From positions 34,157,527 to 34,221,526 of the forward strand of contig CM073520.1 in NCBI GenBank assembly GCA_037074615.1: DNA of 64,000 nt, read 5' to 3'. The stretch comes from Leucaena leucocephala. Taxonomy: Eukaryota; Streptophyta; Magnoliopsida; Fabales; Fabaceae. Of this stretch, positions 25,380-38,117 are shown piece after piece (the stretch's first letter is position 1; the number at the start of each line of letters is the position of its first letter). A program made the position numbers and the translations under genes. The notes beneath the pieces were generated by a model. It ran no database searches and was not told the origin of the DNA. It worked only from the letters and a program-made list of their open reading frames with translations.

Positions 25380-28300
25380 TACAATTAAAAAGCTTCATCC
25401 TTTTTTCCCCTTTCTTTTAGCCTTTTTCCTTTTCTTGAAATATTATAATTCAGATTCGATTCTACATGATCAGGAAGCAGGATTTGGTACAAGCTTAGAG
25501 ATAGATATATATTTATACACAGTTTGTTTCTTTGTATACAAAGTCTTAAAATTTACAAGATTCTTTTTCTTTTTTGGTATTCCATTACGCATTCCCAGCC
25601 AGTATGATCTAAGTCGATAAACAGAGATATTATTCCTTCTTACAAACCAGATAATCTGTATATGCCATTCTTTTTTATATAAAAGGTTTCGGAGTTAACT
25701 GTCATCTCTAGGTTTGTCAGAAACTAAATCTTCTATACACAGGGAGCTAATCTATCGTATTCTTTTCTGATACCTTATATCAAGTTAGATTCTTTATATT
25801 CCCATCAAAATTATGGTTTAAATCCCACTTATAATTTTATATCGTTAGATCTAATTAAAATAAAAATAAAAAATGGGAATTGAGGAATCATGTTTATACA
25901 TGTGAGTTGAAGTTATTTGTGGACTGTTTAGAAGAAAATTTTTGTTAGGTCTCTCCCTCTCTGAAACGTGTAAAATAACACATGGAAAGTGCCATGATAG
26001 GTATCTTTTTTTAATTTTCATTTTTTTTGGGGGGGGGGGGGGTTGGGTTTCTTTAGAATGTGATGTGTTATTACTAGAGAGAGAGAGAGAGATGGCTATT
26101 ATGTATGCCAAAAATCATCGTTGGAGCTTCACCGTTTCCTCCACAAGAAACTCTCTCTCTCTCTATCTAGTGTGATGGCCACATGAATGTAACATTATGA
26201 AGACATAAAATAAGGTTGACTTGGAGAGACTTTAGTGTTTCTCTTTCTGTGTTACTTAATTCCACAGTCATTACACCTAAGATATCCATGAAACCATCCA
26301 CTATTTCATAATTTCCTTAATCCTTTTGCTCCACTGGTTTTACAGCTCATACCTTCATACCCATTTATATATATAGAGAGAGAGAGATCCATACACCATG
26401 TGCATCCAAGTCATATCACAACATATTTATTTTTTTTTAATTTTTTTTTCATTTTTTAGTGGATACAGCAAATTTTCTACTGAATTAAACTGTTAAATTA
26501 AATAATTTTGGTATTTCCTACATGAATTTCATCAACTTTGAGTTGTAATGAGAATGGGTAAGTTTGCAATACCTATGTTGGTCAATTGGTGTCACTATTA
26601 TCTTATATTATTCCATAATCAACCCTTATTACTTTATCTTCCGATCATATTGTATATATTATAATTAAATAATTTATTTATTTAAATTAATTAAATATCT
26701 CTCATATTAAAAACTAAATACATATTTTATTTATTATACCTCTTTTGATTTTTTTTTAATTTTTAGATCTGTGAATTTTTGTGTCAGTGGTTGTATGCAA
26801 AATTTTTAAGGTGTTTAAAGAAATCAAAATATTTATCCTTGATATAATGATGATACTCACCCAAACTAATTTATTGTGGATATTTTATTTTTAAAAAGTA
26901 TTATTTAGTTTTTACTTTAAAAAAATAATGTCAACAGAATGTTTTGCAAAGACTACCGACATATTTGTTGAAATTGATAATGAAAAGCTTGTGGAAATTG
27001 GGGTTGTATGAGTAAAGACTGATTGGGAATTTAACTGTTCTCAGAGCACAATAACAATTTCAGATTAAATTTTATAAATACTTGATTATCTAAAAAGTAC
27101 CAAGGGATTATCTTTCACATTGCCTATAAAAATTAAAAAAAATAATAATAAGATATATTTAAGGTTTAAGCTATATGAACAGAATTATGGTCTCTAAGAA
27201 ACAATAGTGATATATTCTTTAATTTATTTTACTCTTTCACAAACTAATTCTTTTTGAAACCATATTTTAAATTTTACTAATAAAATAACACTTTATAATT
27301 GAAAAAAAAACATTTTTAATGGTTTATATCATACATTTATCAACAAGAATTTCACTACCATTATAAAAGAAGTAATTAATTTTTTTCATCAATACAAGTG
27401 ATTAATTTTTTTTGATAAAAAGGAAATTGATTTTAATATTTAATACTTATCTATCACTTTTAATACAAATATTGCTTATATTGAGGTAATCTTTTTATGT
27501 TAGTATAAGCTTTACTAATTATTTTTACTTATATATTTTTTAAAAATATAATACTTATATGAGACAGATTTTATCCCCATTAGGTCACGGCTGATTATCG
27601 TTGTCCTAAACTTTATCATATTCATAGTTAAGATTTTAAGAGATATTTACCGTCTAAGTTAAAAAAAATAGTAAAAAAATTTCAAAAATACTATTTAAAT
27701 TTTAAAATTTTAAATAATTTTCTTTTTTATAAAAATATGTGACTAGCTAATATTATTAGCTAGTCTCTCTATTCTGATAGGGATGAGAATGTCATCGTAG
27801 ACTCTCTTGCTAAAAAATTTTCCCATTGTTTTCCCTCCTCACACTTGAGGGTTTCTTACGTTAAAATCTTGTGTGTTATTTAATTTCCCTACTTTTACTT
27901 CTTTTAACTATCAATTGTTTAAAGCTAAAATTCATAAAACTACCTGATTTTTGGGTTAATAGCATATAAACTCTATAATATTTCAAAATTTAAATTTAAC
28001 TCCCTTAATATTTTAATTTATAACATTAAGATCCTTGCTGATAACTTTGCCGTTATGTTACTGATGGAAATTAATATGTCAGATTGTTGAGGATAACTTA
28101 AGATCCTACATGACATCTGGACAAGCTAATAGTTTTATAATAATTATATGTGTTTTACCTTAAGTTTCAATTTCCGTCATGGCAAAGTCAATGGCAATGC
28201 CTTAATGTCACATCTTTCTGGCGGCAAATGGTCCTTCTCCCAACAGTCATACCGTTAGACTTTTATTTAAGCACGTTAAAATATTTTTAAATAAATTAAA

Positions 28301-28947
28301 ATATTTTTTTTCTCAAAAAGTGTTTAATATCACACTTTATCTTGAGTGGGGAGGGGAATTGTCAGATTTCAACTCAATTTCCTATTGATGACATATTATC
28401 ATGCACTTTCTATACCATTTATTAACCTACAATTGTATCTTATTATTTATATTTTTGAGCATTCATTCTCCCATGAGAGACTTTAATTTCTTTAAAACAT
28501 CCACTTTTCACAACAATCATATCATCCACAAATCACAATACTACAATCATAAATAAAGGGGAACAAAATCAACAAATAATATTTTTAAGTTGATCAATGT
28601 ATAGTGGTACAATTTTGAAACAGGATTTAGACCTTTTTTACGGATTAGGATATTTGGACTTGGCTGCATAAAAATCAGCTTCTTGGTATTACGAACTTTA
28701 GAATGACCACTTTTGTGACCATTGTGGAAAAAATATCAAAAGGAAAAAAAGACACAAGAATACAAAACATGAGACGAATACTTATGGGTTATCCCCAGTC
28801 TACCCTTGGTTGATTAGGGTACGCCCCTAAACCCTGTAAATACAATAACAAAGCATGCTTAGTTTCCAATGGAAAAGAAAACACACATGAGAAGGAAGAA
28901 TAAATTTTTCTGAATCTCCAGTCTTCATGTTTGCAAAGAGCTCATCC
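25380..28947. other. 3' flank of C2H2 gene and intergenic DNA
   Basis: No convincing gene. Contains a 14-base G run (26029-26042), short GA/CT microsatellites (~26079-26092, ~26151-26164, ~26375-26387), and a perfect palindrome at 27741-27765. Otherwise AT-rich sequence without recognised repeats. Confidence 0.55.
27741..27765. repeat. Perfect 12-bp-arm palindrome with 1-nt centre
   Basis: GACTAGCTAATA, one T, then its exact reverse complement. Isolated in AT-rich DNA; function unknown. Confidence 0.8.
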
Positions 28948-29639
28948 TCACAAGGCATAAGTTGCAGACCGATATAGAGGAAGCAGGGCAGTGATGATGC
29001 CAACAAGAGACCTATTAATTAATTAATTAATGCACATAACATAACATGTTAGAGATTGAAAAGCATTGTATTTGATATAAGAGATACTTCAGTTGATCTC
29101 TCAAGTTATGTGAATACCACGTTGTATGTGGGGCACTATTAGAGTGTGATGATGTTGCAGGTGGCCCTGAGGGTGAAGGGCTTGGTGCTGCAGGTTGATA
29201 CTTTCCTGTATTTGTTCATAATCATCAACATCTCAATCATATATAGCAAAGCTGAAAATTAGCAATATAGACAAGTAATATGCAAGTCTTTAGAATTTCA
29301 CTTGATTTTTAATTAAGTATAGCTTCACTTGAATTTTAATCAGGTCTCTTTAGTTTCAAGTGACTGATAAAAAGAAACAAAAAAAATATAGGGACATGAT
29401 TAAAATCTAGGTAAAACTATAAGGACTTACTGATTAATTTTCTTTAAAAATATTGTAGTTATTTGTTCTGAATTCAGTCTAACTGACTATGTAAGAGAAG
29501 GTTATGTAGAGGTGGATCCTTTTTGTTAAGGTTGGGATCAGGATCAAAGACCTTGACATAGAGCTCTTGGCTCAAATACCAATTCCTGAGTTTCTGTGAT
29601 CTCAAATTCCACATTCTAGGGTTATTAAGGTATGCATAC

Positions 29640-30168
29640 TGTTGAGAAGTATAAGTATTTAAACTGTAGATTTAAATTGAGGAGAAGTATTGAGATGTTA
29701 TAATTTAGAATTAATTATTAATTATTATTAATTAATTAATATCATATTTTATTAGCTATTTAATTAATTATCTAAAATTAAATTTAGATATATTATATTT
29801 TGTTAGTTATGTATACTGTTGAGAAGCATAAGTATTTAAACTGTAGATCTAGTTTGAGGGGGAGTATTGAAATGTTATAATTTAGAATTAATTATTAATT
29901 AATAATTATTATTAATTAATTAATATTATATTTTGTTAGTTATTTAATTAATTATCTAAAATTAAGTTTAGATATTATTTAGGATCATATTTAAATATTA
30001 AATTATTATATCTTAGAAGAATAAATCTGAGATATTAGGATTATGATAGATTCTAAATTTAGTTTATATTTTTGTCTATATAAAGGCATATTTGTATTCT
30101 TATTCATTCAAGAATTAATAATATTTTGAGACATTTTTCCTCTATTTTCAATCCTTCAAATTTTCACA
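29640..30168 (+). repeat. Copy B 5' LTR with a duplicated 5' segment
   Basis: 29640-29810 and 29817 onward both start TGTTGAGAAGYATAAG and run in parallel for ~170 bp. The second continues to the LTR end at 30168 with the TATATAAA box. Confidence 0.8.
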
Positions 30169-30239
30169 TGGTATCAAAGCCTGAAGAAGAAAAAAAATAT
30201 TAAGTCTAAAGAGAAGGTACACCTTCAAGTGAATATTAG

Positions 30240-30660
30240 TTACATATGATGGAAGAGGGTAACTTATGTCTCTTCCCATAAAATCACATAGGTTATGAGC
30301 TTAGTTTATTTACCTCAAGTGAGGTTAGATTAGTGTGTAAACCTAAGTGAGTTACAATGGAAGAGGGTAATTTGGGTATCTTCCCACAAAATCTCATAGG
30401 TTATGGGATTAGTTTATCTACTTCAAGTGAAGTTAGATTAATGTGTAAACCCAAGTGGGTTACAATAGAAGAGAATAACTTGGGTCTCTTTTCACAAAAT
30501 CTCATAGGTTATGGGATTAGTTTATCTCCCTCATGTGAGGTTATATTAGTGTGTAAACCTAAGTGGATTGCCATGATTGTATGAGCATGTTGCTTTTGAA
30601 TGATACATATGATGGAAGAGAATAACTTAAATCTCTTCTCATAAAATCTCATAGGTTATA
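30240..30660 (+). repeat. 108-bp tandem repeat, copy B
   Basis: Three full units and one partial unit homologous to the 16350-16835 array. The sense frame is open over part of it (30357-30584), including NLGIFPQNLIGYGISL and KPKWVT. Confidence 0.75.
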
Positions 30661-30881
30661 GTATTAGTACATATAATTTTTCAAATTCCTCTCTTACAAA
30701 TGTTCTTGTTAAGCCTCAAATATAAAAATTCTTTGTCAAGTTCACAACTTTATCTTAATATCTAAATTTAAAATCCAATCAACTTCAATTCAGTAGTCAC
30801 TACTGGTTTAAGAATTTAAAGTTCTGGTTCTTCTATAATGATGCTGCTCACATCCAAACTATCTCCCAGCTTAAGGGAAAG

Positions 30882-31244
30882 TGTCGAGAAACACAAGTAT
30901 TTAAGCTGTAGATCTAGTTTGAGGGGAAGTATTAAGATGTTGTAATTTAGAATTAATTATTAATTAATTAATTAATTAATAATAATTAATAATTAATTAA
31001 TATTATATTTTGTTAGTTATTTAATTAATTATCTAAAATTAAGTTTAGATATTATTTAGGATCAGATTTAAATATTAAATTATCATATCTTAGAAGAATA
31101 ATTTGAGATATTAGGATTATGATAAATTTTAAGTTTAGCCTATATTTTTATCTATATAAAGGCCTATTTATATTCTTATTCATTTAAGAATTAATAATAT
31201 TTTGGGATTTTTTCCCTCTATTTTCAATCCTTCAAATTTCTACT
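30882..31244 (+). repeat. Copy B 3' LTR
   Basis: Starts TGTCGAGAAACAC after a purine tract and parallels 29817-30168. The right end is decayed (CTACT in place of CACA). Confidence 0.78.
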
Positions 31245-32157
31245 TATACACAGCACTCCATCCTCTAGGGAAGACTTGTACTGTAGAGCTTGACACTTGA
31301 TCATAAAGATTGTATGCTAACCTCAATTCTGGCTTCCATTCTCCCTCCCCAAACCTAAACATAGTTAAACTATATTAAAGTCCCACGTCGACTAATTAGA
31401 TAATAAATTGAAGGTATATAACCTTGTGGTAGGTCCATTAAAATTAACTTAACTTATTTAGAAAGAAAGACAAGCCTAATATATGTACCTAATTCTTTGA
31501 AGACTAACTTAGTTTCAATTTCATAAGGATTATTAATCTTCTGTTCACGTAGTTTTACCGTAGAAAAATAGAAGATGATCAACAACAGCACTTACCCAAC
31601 AACAAAGAAATTGAATCCCATCTAGATGCCATGTATCTGGTCTCCAATTCATTCTTGAACACAACCTCCAGCCACCCTTTATGCAATCCATTTGCTACAA
31701 AAACTCCGCGAACTGTGATATCATTCGAAGAGTTTGTGGGATATTCATCAAGATCATACACTCCAGTTCCATTGCTGAAGTAATCAGCTAGCTTTAATGG
31801 GGCATCTGGGGTCAAGTATGATATATTGTTTACTGTGTAATGCAAAGAGCCATTGATTTCAGATGTTGATGCCTTCAGAATAAAGGTCTGAGATATTGTC
31901 ACATATGTTACATTGAAGGTTCCTTAAGGATTAGGCCTTGCAGCTCCTGCAGTTATGTTCTACCTTCAATACAAAAAAAAAAAAAAACCATATCCACAAT
32001 GTAAATTTTAGCATGATCATGAACCAAAAATCAGTCAAAAGTTAACTCCTAACTAACTTCCCAAGACTATTTGGAAGCATTGTTATTACCATATGATAGT
32101 ATAAGTCATACTGTTGTTAACTTGAAGGTTATTGATATTCATAGACAAACAAAGAGA

Positions 32158-32583
32158 CTCTAGTACAAAATAGGTTAACTAAATCGCCCTTTCTAGACCC
32201 GTTATGAAGGATAAGATTTAAAAATTGTGAATTTCTACACTTATTCTGATACTAGAGGTGTTGAAGAAAGTTTACTTTCTATTCTGATTCTAGTTACAAC
32301 CAATCTACAAAGTCTATGACTTTCTAAATTGCCTTTATCTAAAGAGGTTTCGAAGCTAGTTTAGAAAGTCATTTTTACCAGGTTTAAAAAATCCACTTTC
32401 TAAACTAATTCTAGTTATAACCGGTTTAGAAAGTCTATAACTTTCTAAATTGCCCTTATCTAAAGGGGTTCTAAAGCCAGTTTAAAAAGTTATTTTTACT
32501 TAAACTACCCTTATTTAGAGGATTTTGAGAACCAGTTTAGAAAGTCATTTACCAAGTTTAAAAAACTTGTTTTTTTACTAGTG
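32158..32583. mobile_element. CACTA-type MITE in a pseudogene intron
   Basis: Ends are CTCTAGTACAAAA (left) and TTTTTTTACTAGTG (right), i.e. CACTAGTA-type inverted termini with one base changed on the left. A 3-bp duplication AGA lies on both sides, as expected for CACTA elements. The 426-bp body is built of repeated modules around AACTTTCTAAATTG and related GGTTTAGAAAGTC; no coding frame. Confidence 0.75.
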
Positions 32584-33747
32584 AGAAATAGTGTGAAACT
32601 ATATTGATAAGTAGTCACAAGTATTTACTTACCTAATGGATCTAGCGTGGTCGATTGAGAATTGAAGATCAAATGCGTGGGGACAAATTGGTAGAGAACC
32701 ATTAGCAGAAGTGGTCGAATTCTCATTGTGAAGAACAGCTATGCCAACAAGATTGGTTATATCTGAGGCATTAGGCAGTCTGGGAGAAGCCACGATATAG
32801 TAATCACTAACACTTTGGTTTGCTGTCACAAGAACAGAATAAGACTGCCCTACATGAACATCAAGAGAATCCAACTCCATCTCATTCCCATATGATCCTT
32901 CAGTTTCAACCACCACCATTTTGTGACTTTGAATCCTGAAGTTGAAGCTCCATGTTGTTCCCACATTTGATATCCTTAGCAAATATGTTTTCCCTGTGCC
33001 ACATGGAGATAGAGAACACAAGTTAATATACACACACACACACACAAGTCCCACAAGAACACAAATCAGAGTGTTTTTAATTTATCCTTGTGTAACATTG
33101 AAGGATTCATGGGGTAATGAAAGATTGTTAAAATATGGTGGTTTCCCATTTATCAGCATAGATTTGACCTAACACCTGCAGTAGATTATTTTGTCAGAAG
33201 ACTGATAAGAACTTAGAAAGGTATATGGAAAACACTTGAAAGTGAGATATGGTATTGAGATTGTTACTTTGTAGTTAGTTTGGAACCAGTCATCAATCAG
33301 AAGATCAAATTCTGCTTCTGGTTTGGCAAAGGGAACCGGGATCACAACGTGATTATTGACTCGAAGGGGCCCTAACCCGAACCCGACTTTGAGGAAATTG
33401 ATGGAAGGGAAGTAGGAGAACGTGCCAATTTGGTCTTTTGCTTGGAAGACATAAGTCCAGTTGGTACCAGGTTGAATGGGACAGTTTGTGCCTGAAACCC
33501 CATCTTGCCATGAATTCAACCTTTGTTGAATCTCATTCCTGCACCAAAAAATTCAAATCTTTCTTCAACAGCACATTTCTTTTTTTTCTTTGATACAAAT
33601 AAGGGCTAGGGGTTCAAAACAAATAAAACTAAATCAGAAAATAATTAGATCTAGTCCACCTTAAATGGACGAGGGCACAAACCTAAGCCCAATAGGGTAA
33701 GTAGGGGTAAACTGAGCCCTGTGCTCGATTTCATATGAGCAATCTAG

Positions 33748-33979
33748 CACTAGTACAAGAAAAAAACTTTTTAGATGGTAAAAAAGAACTTTTTAGACTG
33801 CAATTAGAATTAGTCTAAGGTAAGGGTAGTTTAAAAAGTTAGACACTTTCTAAATATATAAAACCAGTTTAAAAAATTCTTTTTTAGACCGATTCTCAAG
33901 GTAATGAGTAAAAAGTCACTTTTTTAGACTGCTTGTACCCACATGAAGTCTAAAAAGTATTTTTTTTTTTCTACTAGTG
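33748..33979. mobile_element. Second CACTA-type MITE in another pseudogene intron
   Basis: Termini CACTAGTACAAGAAAAAA and TTTTTTCTACTAGTG are inverted repeats. The body contains CTTTTTAGAC-type modules related to the 32158-32583 element. The 3-bp flanks (TAG and CAA) do not match. Confidence 0.68.
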
Positions 33980-34431
33980 CAAATACTCAATTGGATTCAT
34001 ATGTAAGCCCCAAAAAGCTTCAGGTACTGAATTTATTGATAGAGAGAGACAGAGAAGGATACTATGTAAATAGCAAGGGTTCATCCAAATCATTGAAAAC
34101 ATTGAGATGGATCATATCATTTGTGGTAGCATTGATAAGAGGACCAGGGAACAAGCCATTGATAGTTATAACCTGCAAAACCAACGCAGAACCATTATTA
34201 TATCATCATTGATATGAATTAACAGAACAAGAAATTAAGCTGCAAGATATAGAATCAGAGGCTAAAATCAATTAATAATCACATTACAGGTTGATTTGCA
34301 GACACCGTCTTGATGCTTGAATCAGAAGTAACATGCCATTCAAGGAATAAATAAGCACTCTTAGCTACTGTCATAAATACTGTAATTAACATCATAATAC
34401 TACCAAATCTAATAGGCTCCATGGGAGCCAT

Positions 34432-37400
34432 TGATCAAGCTTTTGAGATTTAACTATGTTGAGTTTGTAGAGTGAAGAAGGCGATATATGTATAGAGAGA
34501 TATAGATAGATATATAGCTATAGGTGTGAGAGATAGAGAGAGGGAGAAAGCGGAAAAGTCAGATTTTTCAAGTAGCACAAAAGCCGGCCGGAGCCTAGGA
34601 CTTGAAATTTGTTTCCTTGTAATTTTTCCGTTCGATGTTTTCTGATTTTTTTGTTGTTGATGCAAATACAGCTCGTTTGATATATTTAAAATTCTTCTTT
34701 TATATATGGACGAAATAATAAGTCTAATTTTCTCTCTGAAATATGAGATTCTCATCAGATTCTCGTTAATTCACTTGTTTGAATTTACTTCTCCACTATC
34801 CATGTTTTTTTTTATAAAGTAAAAATATTAAATTAAATTTATGTTATCAAATTGAATTTAAACCCTAAATACTAAAACACTAATAAATTTTATGTAATGT
34901 AATATAATCAAATCCATGGATTCACCCGAACATAAAATGGATTTGATTGACTCCCATATGGCCTGATTAAAAATTCTTCACACTTGTTAAATACTACATA
35001 TTCTTTTAATAATATTTATAAGGCAAAAAAAGATAAATTATTTTAGCTTTATTTATAAAGTAGGGAAAAAGTTTTTTATATCAATTAATTATTTTACGCT
35101 TTATTTATTATTATATTATTTTATTTCTATTTGATATAATATATATTAATTAAAGATAAATTTATAAAATTGTTTAATTTAATAGTATAATTAATGAAAT
35201 TTAAGATTTTTTTAATCAATATAAAATGTATAAGAGCGATTTATAATTTTATAAATAGGATTAGATGAATATTATTTTTTTAAATTTTTTTTTACCAAGA
35301 AGACCATACAAAATAAATAATAAAAAATTGTAATAATGAGTCACTAAAAATCATTTAAACCCATATCTATGAATGTTATTGGTAACCTCTATATATATAT
35401 ACGCTTGTGTAATATAAATAATTTATTATATATATTTAATGTAGAAAATTAATATATACATATATATATTATAATTTCATAGGTATTTAACTATTTATCT
35501 GATCATGTTTTAATTGCTATCAAATTATTGAACCATTTATCAGTATGTTTTAAGAATGTTCTAAATATAAAATTTAATTTATAATACAATTTATATTATA
35601 AATTAAATTTTATATTTAGGACTAAAAGAAGGAATCTAATAAATTGTTGAATTTGGTAGGCGTGATATTCTTGCCTTCATTTCAGGTATGTTTAAAATTA
35701 ATGTATCGTTATATAAATTAATGTATTAATTAATATTCTACGTATAGTACAAAACGGATAGTAAATTACTACTCATAAATATTGAACAATGTAATTTATT
35801 TTCCAAAATAATTAATCGAGTTTCAAATATTTTTGGATTAAATTTTGGGTCTTAAAATTTGCTTATTTTTCAAAAAAAAAAAATCAACTTGTTGATATTA
35901 CTGGAATATAACAATTACCTTCCTTAACTATTATATTTTCTATTAATTAAAAAGTTGGCAGATAATTGCCATAACATCCCAGCGTGCAAGTAATGATGGA
36001 TTGTAAATTTATTTATGGATTAATCATTTCTATAATAGAATTATTAGACATCAACTTCTTCTTTCTTTCTTATTTTTTTTCTTTTGATACAGATAAAGTT
36101 GAGATGAGTCCAGTATCAATATTTCACTAAAATTATATTAAAACTTCAAAATTTAGAGAGTATTTATAAAAAACTTATAAAATTATCTACTGAATGAACT
36201 CTTAAAACGACAGTAAAAATTAAACTCGCATTCTTATAGAATAAATAAACGAAAAAAATGTATGGATCACACACCTATACTATGTTTACATATAGATTAT
36301 GTTGAAATTGGATTTAACCCTTTTAACAATTATAACTGTACCTAAATTATATTTGATAGATAATTTTTGTAATAGATATGAAAGATTTTTTTGGGGAGAT
36401 ATTTGCAGAGATTGTCACAATATAGGGAAGATAATTTGAAAAATAAAAAGATAATATGAGGATATTTTAGTTGATAGAAATTTAGTTTAGCATTATTTTT
36501 TTTAAAAAAAATGTTCTGTAATCTTTCATAATATAAATGCAAGTCAATGGTCATAAAATTAATTTAAATCTTAGGAAAAATAATTTACAATACAATGATT
36601 GTTACTTAATCCTCAAAAAAAAAAAAAGGAAACATACTTCACTACCTTCATAATTTAGATGTTAATTTATTATTTAATATATATTATAATCATATTATCC
36701 TCAGCTAATAACAAATGCATTTTTCATGTAAAGAAAACATAAAATGAGCTCTCAAAATTGAAGTTTAACATGGACTAGAATTTAATATAGACCATATATG
36801 GTCCACTTGCTGGAGTTCTAGATAATTTTGTACTAATAATAATCAGTGTTACTACCATATAATACCGTTCTATTTAAAATATAAGAATTAATTAAAAAAT
36901 TAATTTCAATTATAAATATAATATTTTAATTTCTTTTGCCTCTCAAATTTATTATTTTTTTAAACTATTTATATTAATTACATATATTATTTATTAACAG
37001 TAGTTTCCAATATAAATTATTAAAAATATAAGTATTTAAAAAAATTAATATATATTTTTATAAATAATTAAATTAATTAATTTTTTAATCTATATAAATT
37101 AATTCCTATGAGGAATGACCAATGTGCGCATCAACACCATGAACACCATATGATGTTTTTGAATCCTACAGTAGAAACTCACGGAATTTCCCTCGTTTGA
37201 TATTCTAAACCTGCATAATCATTTTAGCATTTCATCTTTAGCTTCAAATTAAAATCTTAAAACATAAAATCGAAAAGCAAGTGCTCAAGATAGATTCATG
37301 CCACATCATGGACAAAAATTGGGTCTGTCTGATACATTATCTTTTGAGAAAAAAATGAGGAGAAAATAGGTAAAAAATAATACTAAGAATAAAAGTTCCT

Positions 37401-38117
37401 TAAAATAGTAAATTTTTTTTACCATTTTTTTTCTCCCTAATTTTCTTCCCATCTAATCTAAACATAGGATGCGTATTCAGTTCCCAACATGAAACCAGAC
37501 ATGCCCTTAGACGGCAAGATATAGAAGAAAACACGTATGACAGTAAGATTGCTGCTTTTCTTCTGTCTGGGATAGTGGACAATAAATACAAACATATAAA
37601 TACAAATTCATCCCTCGCCCCAAAGGAGGAAAAAAAAATTAATAAAAATACAGAACGTTTATTTCTCTGGCTTATCCTAATAAGACAGATACAAAACTTA
37701 CTTTCTCACATTTAAAATGGATAGACATATTTGCATAACATGTACTTGACATTTTTCCAAAGCTAGAGCACCAGTTATGACGACAGATAACCCATCTGGA
37801 CCAGCTGCTTGAGAAATTTTTGACACCAGGCTTGAAGAAATATCATAATAACCTTCTTGACTAATTCATCCTGTAATTTGACTAAAATATTTCCTGTTTC
37901 TAGTGACAAAATCTGCTGAGATATAGTATCTCTAGTGTGGAATCTAAGGAAATTTGGTGAGAAGTCATTGTTTAGGAATTTCATTGGCTAAGAGGATCTA
38001 AATTCGAGTATAGGTACTTTTTGCCTACAAATTCTTCATAGTATTAATAAAATCCCCAAGCAAGGGCTTTTTACCGATATTCCTTAGAATCTGATGTATC
38101 TTCTTGTTGCAGCCTAT
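34432..38117. other. Intergenic, very AT-rich
   Basis: No gene recognised. It includes the upstream flank of the SKU5-like pseudogene and a perfect 25-bp hairpin at 35561-35619. Scattered AT runs occur (for example 35391-35401 and 35441-35470). Confidence 0.55.
35561..35619. repeat. Perfect 25-bp inverted repeat with 9-nt loop
   Basis: Left arm 35561-35585 begins CTAAATATAAAATTTAATTT; right arm 35595-35619 is its exact reverse complement. Could be a short foldback or MITE remnant. Confidence 0.8.

Larger units (their letters stand above)
29640..31244 (+). mobile_element. Small non-autonomous LTR retrotransposon (TRIM-like), copy B, inside a pseudogene exon
   Basis: Same family as 15750-17282, opposite orientation. 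A full 5' LTR at 29817-30168 is followed directly by the primer site TGGTATCAAAGC (30169-30180). The internal part holds three to four 108-bp units. A purine tract (AAGGGAAAG) precedes the 3' LTR at 30882-31244. An extra copy of the first ~171 bp of the LTR stands in front (29640-29810), so the left end is a partial duplication. The flanks CATAC (29635-29639) and TATAC (31245-31249) are a one-mismatch target duplication. LTRs are more diverged than in copy A, and the right terminus has lost the CA end. Confidence 0.85.
28948..34431 (-). pseudogene. SKU5-similar / ascorbate-oxidase-like (monocopper oxidase-like) pseudogene
   Basis: Intact relatives are secreted, often GPI-anchored cupredoxin-fold wall proteins. 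Exons on the - strand: 34431-34288 (Met plus hydrophobic signal peptide, then YLFLEWHVTSD), 34172-34063, 33538-33268 (NSWQDGVSGTNCPI, DQIGTFSYFPS), 33169-33087, 32993-32633 (VHVGQSYSVLVTANQ, DYYIVASPR), 31963-31596, 31354-31250 continued at 29634-29488 (MWNLRSQ, WYLSQELYV), 29187-29121 (Pro/Ser-rich) and 29011-28948 (hydrophobic, GPI-signal-like tail, stop 28950-28948). Lesions: a TAG created at the exon 2/3 junction where Trp is conserved; a +1 shift in exon 4; its donor reads GA, not GT; TAG at 31962-31960 and TAA at 31926-31924, both where Gln is expected; two frame changes near 31600-31630; and an LTR element inside exon 7. Clearly non-coding today. Confidence 0.9.

Noticed and set aside
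27741..27765. Integrated geminivirus origin
   Set aside because: The nonanucleotide TAATATTAC is not matched in a loop, and no Rep or coat-protein sequence is nearby.
30357..30584. 75-codon + strand frame as a gene
   Set aside because: It is part of the 108-bp tandem repeat inside the small LTR element copy B; reported as repeat, not as an independent gene.
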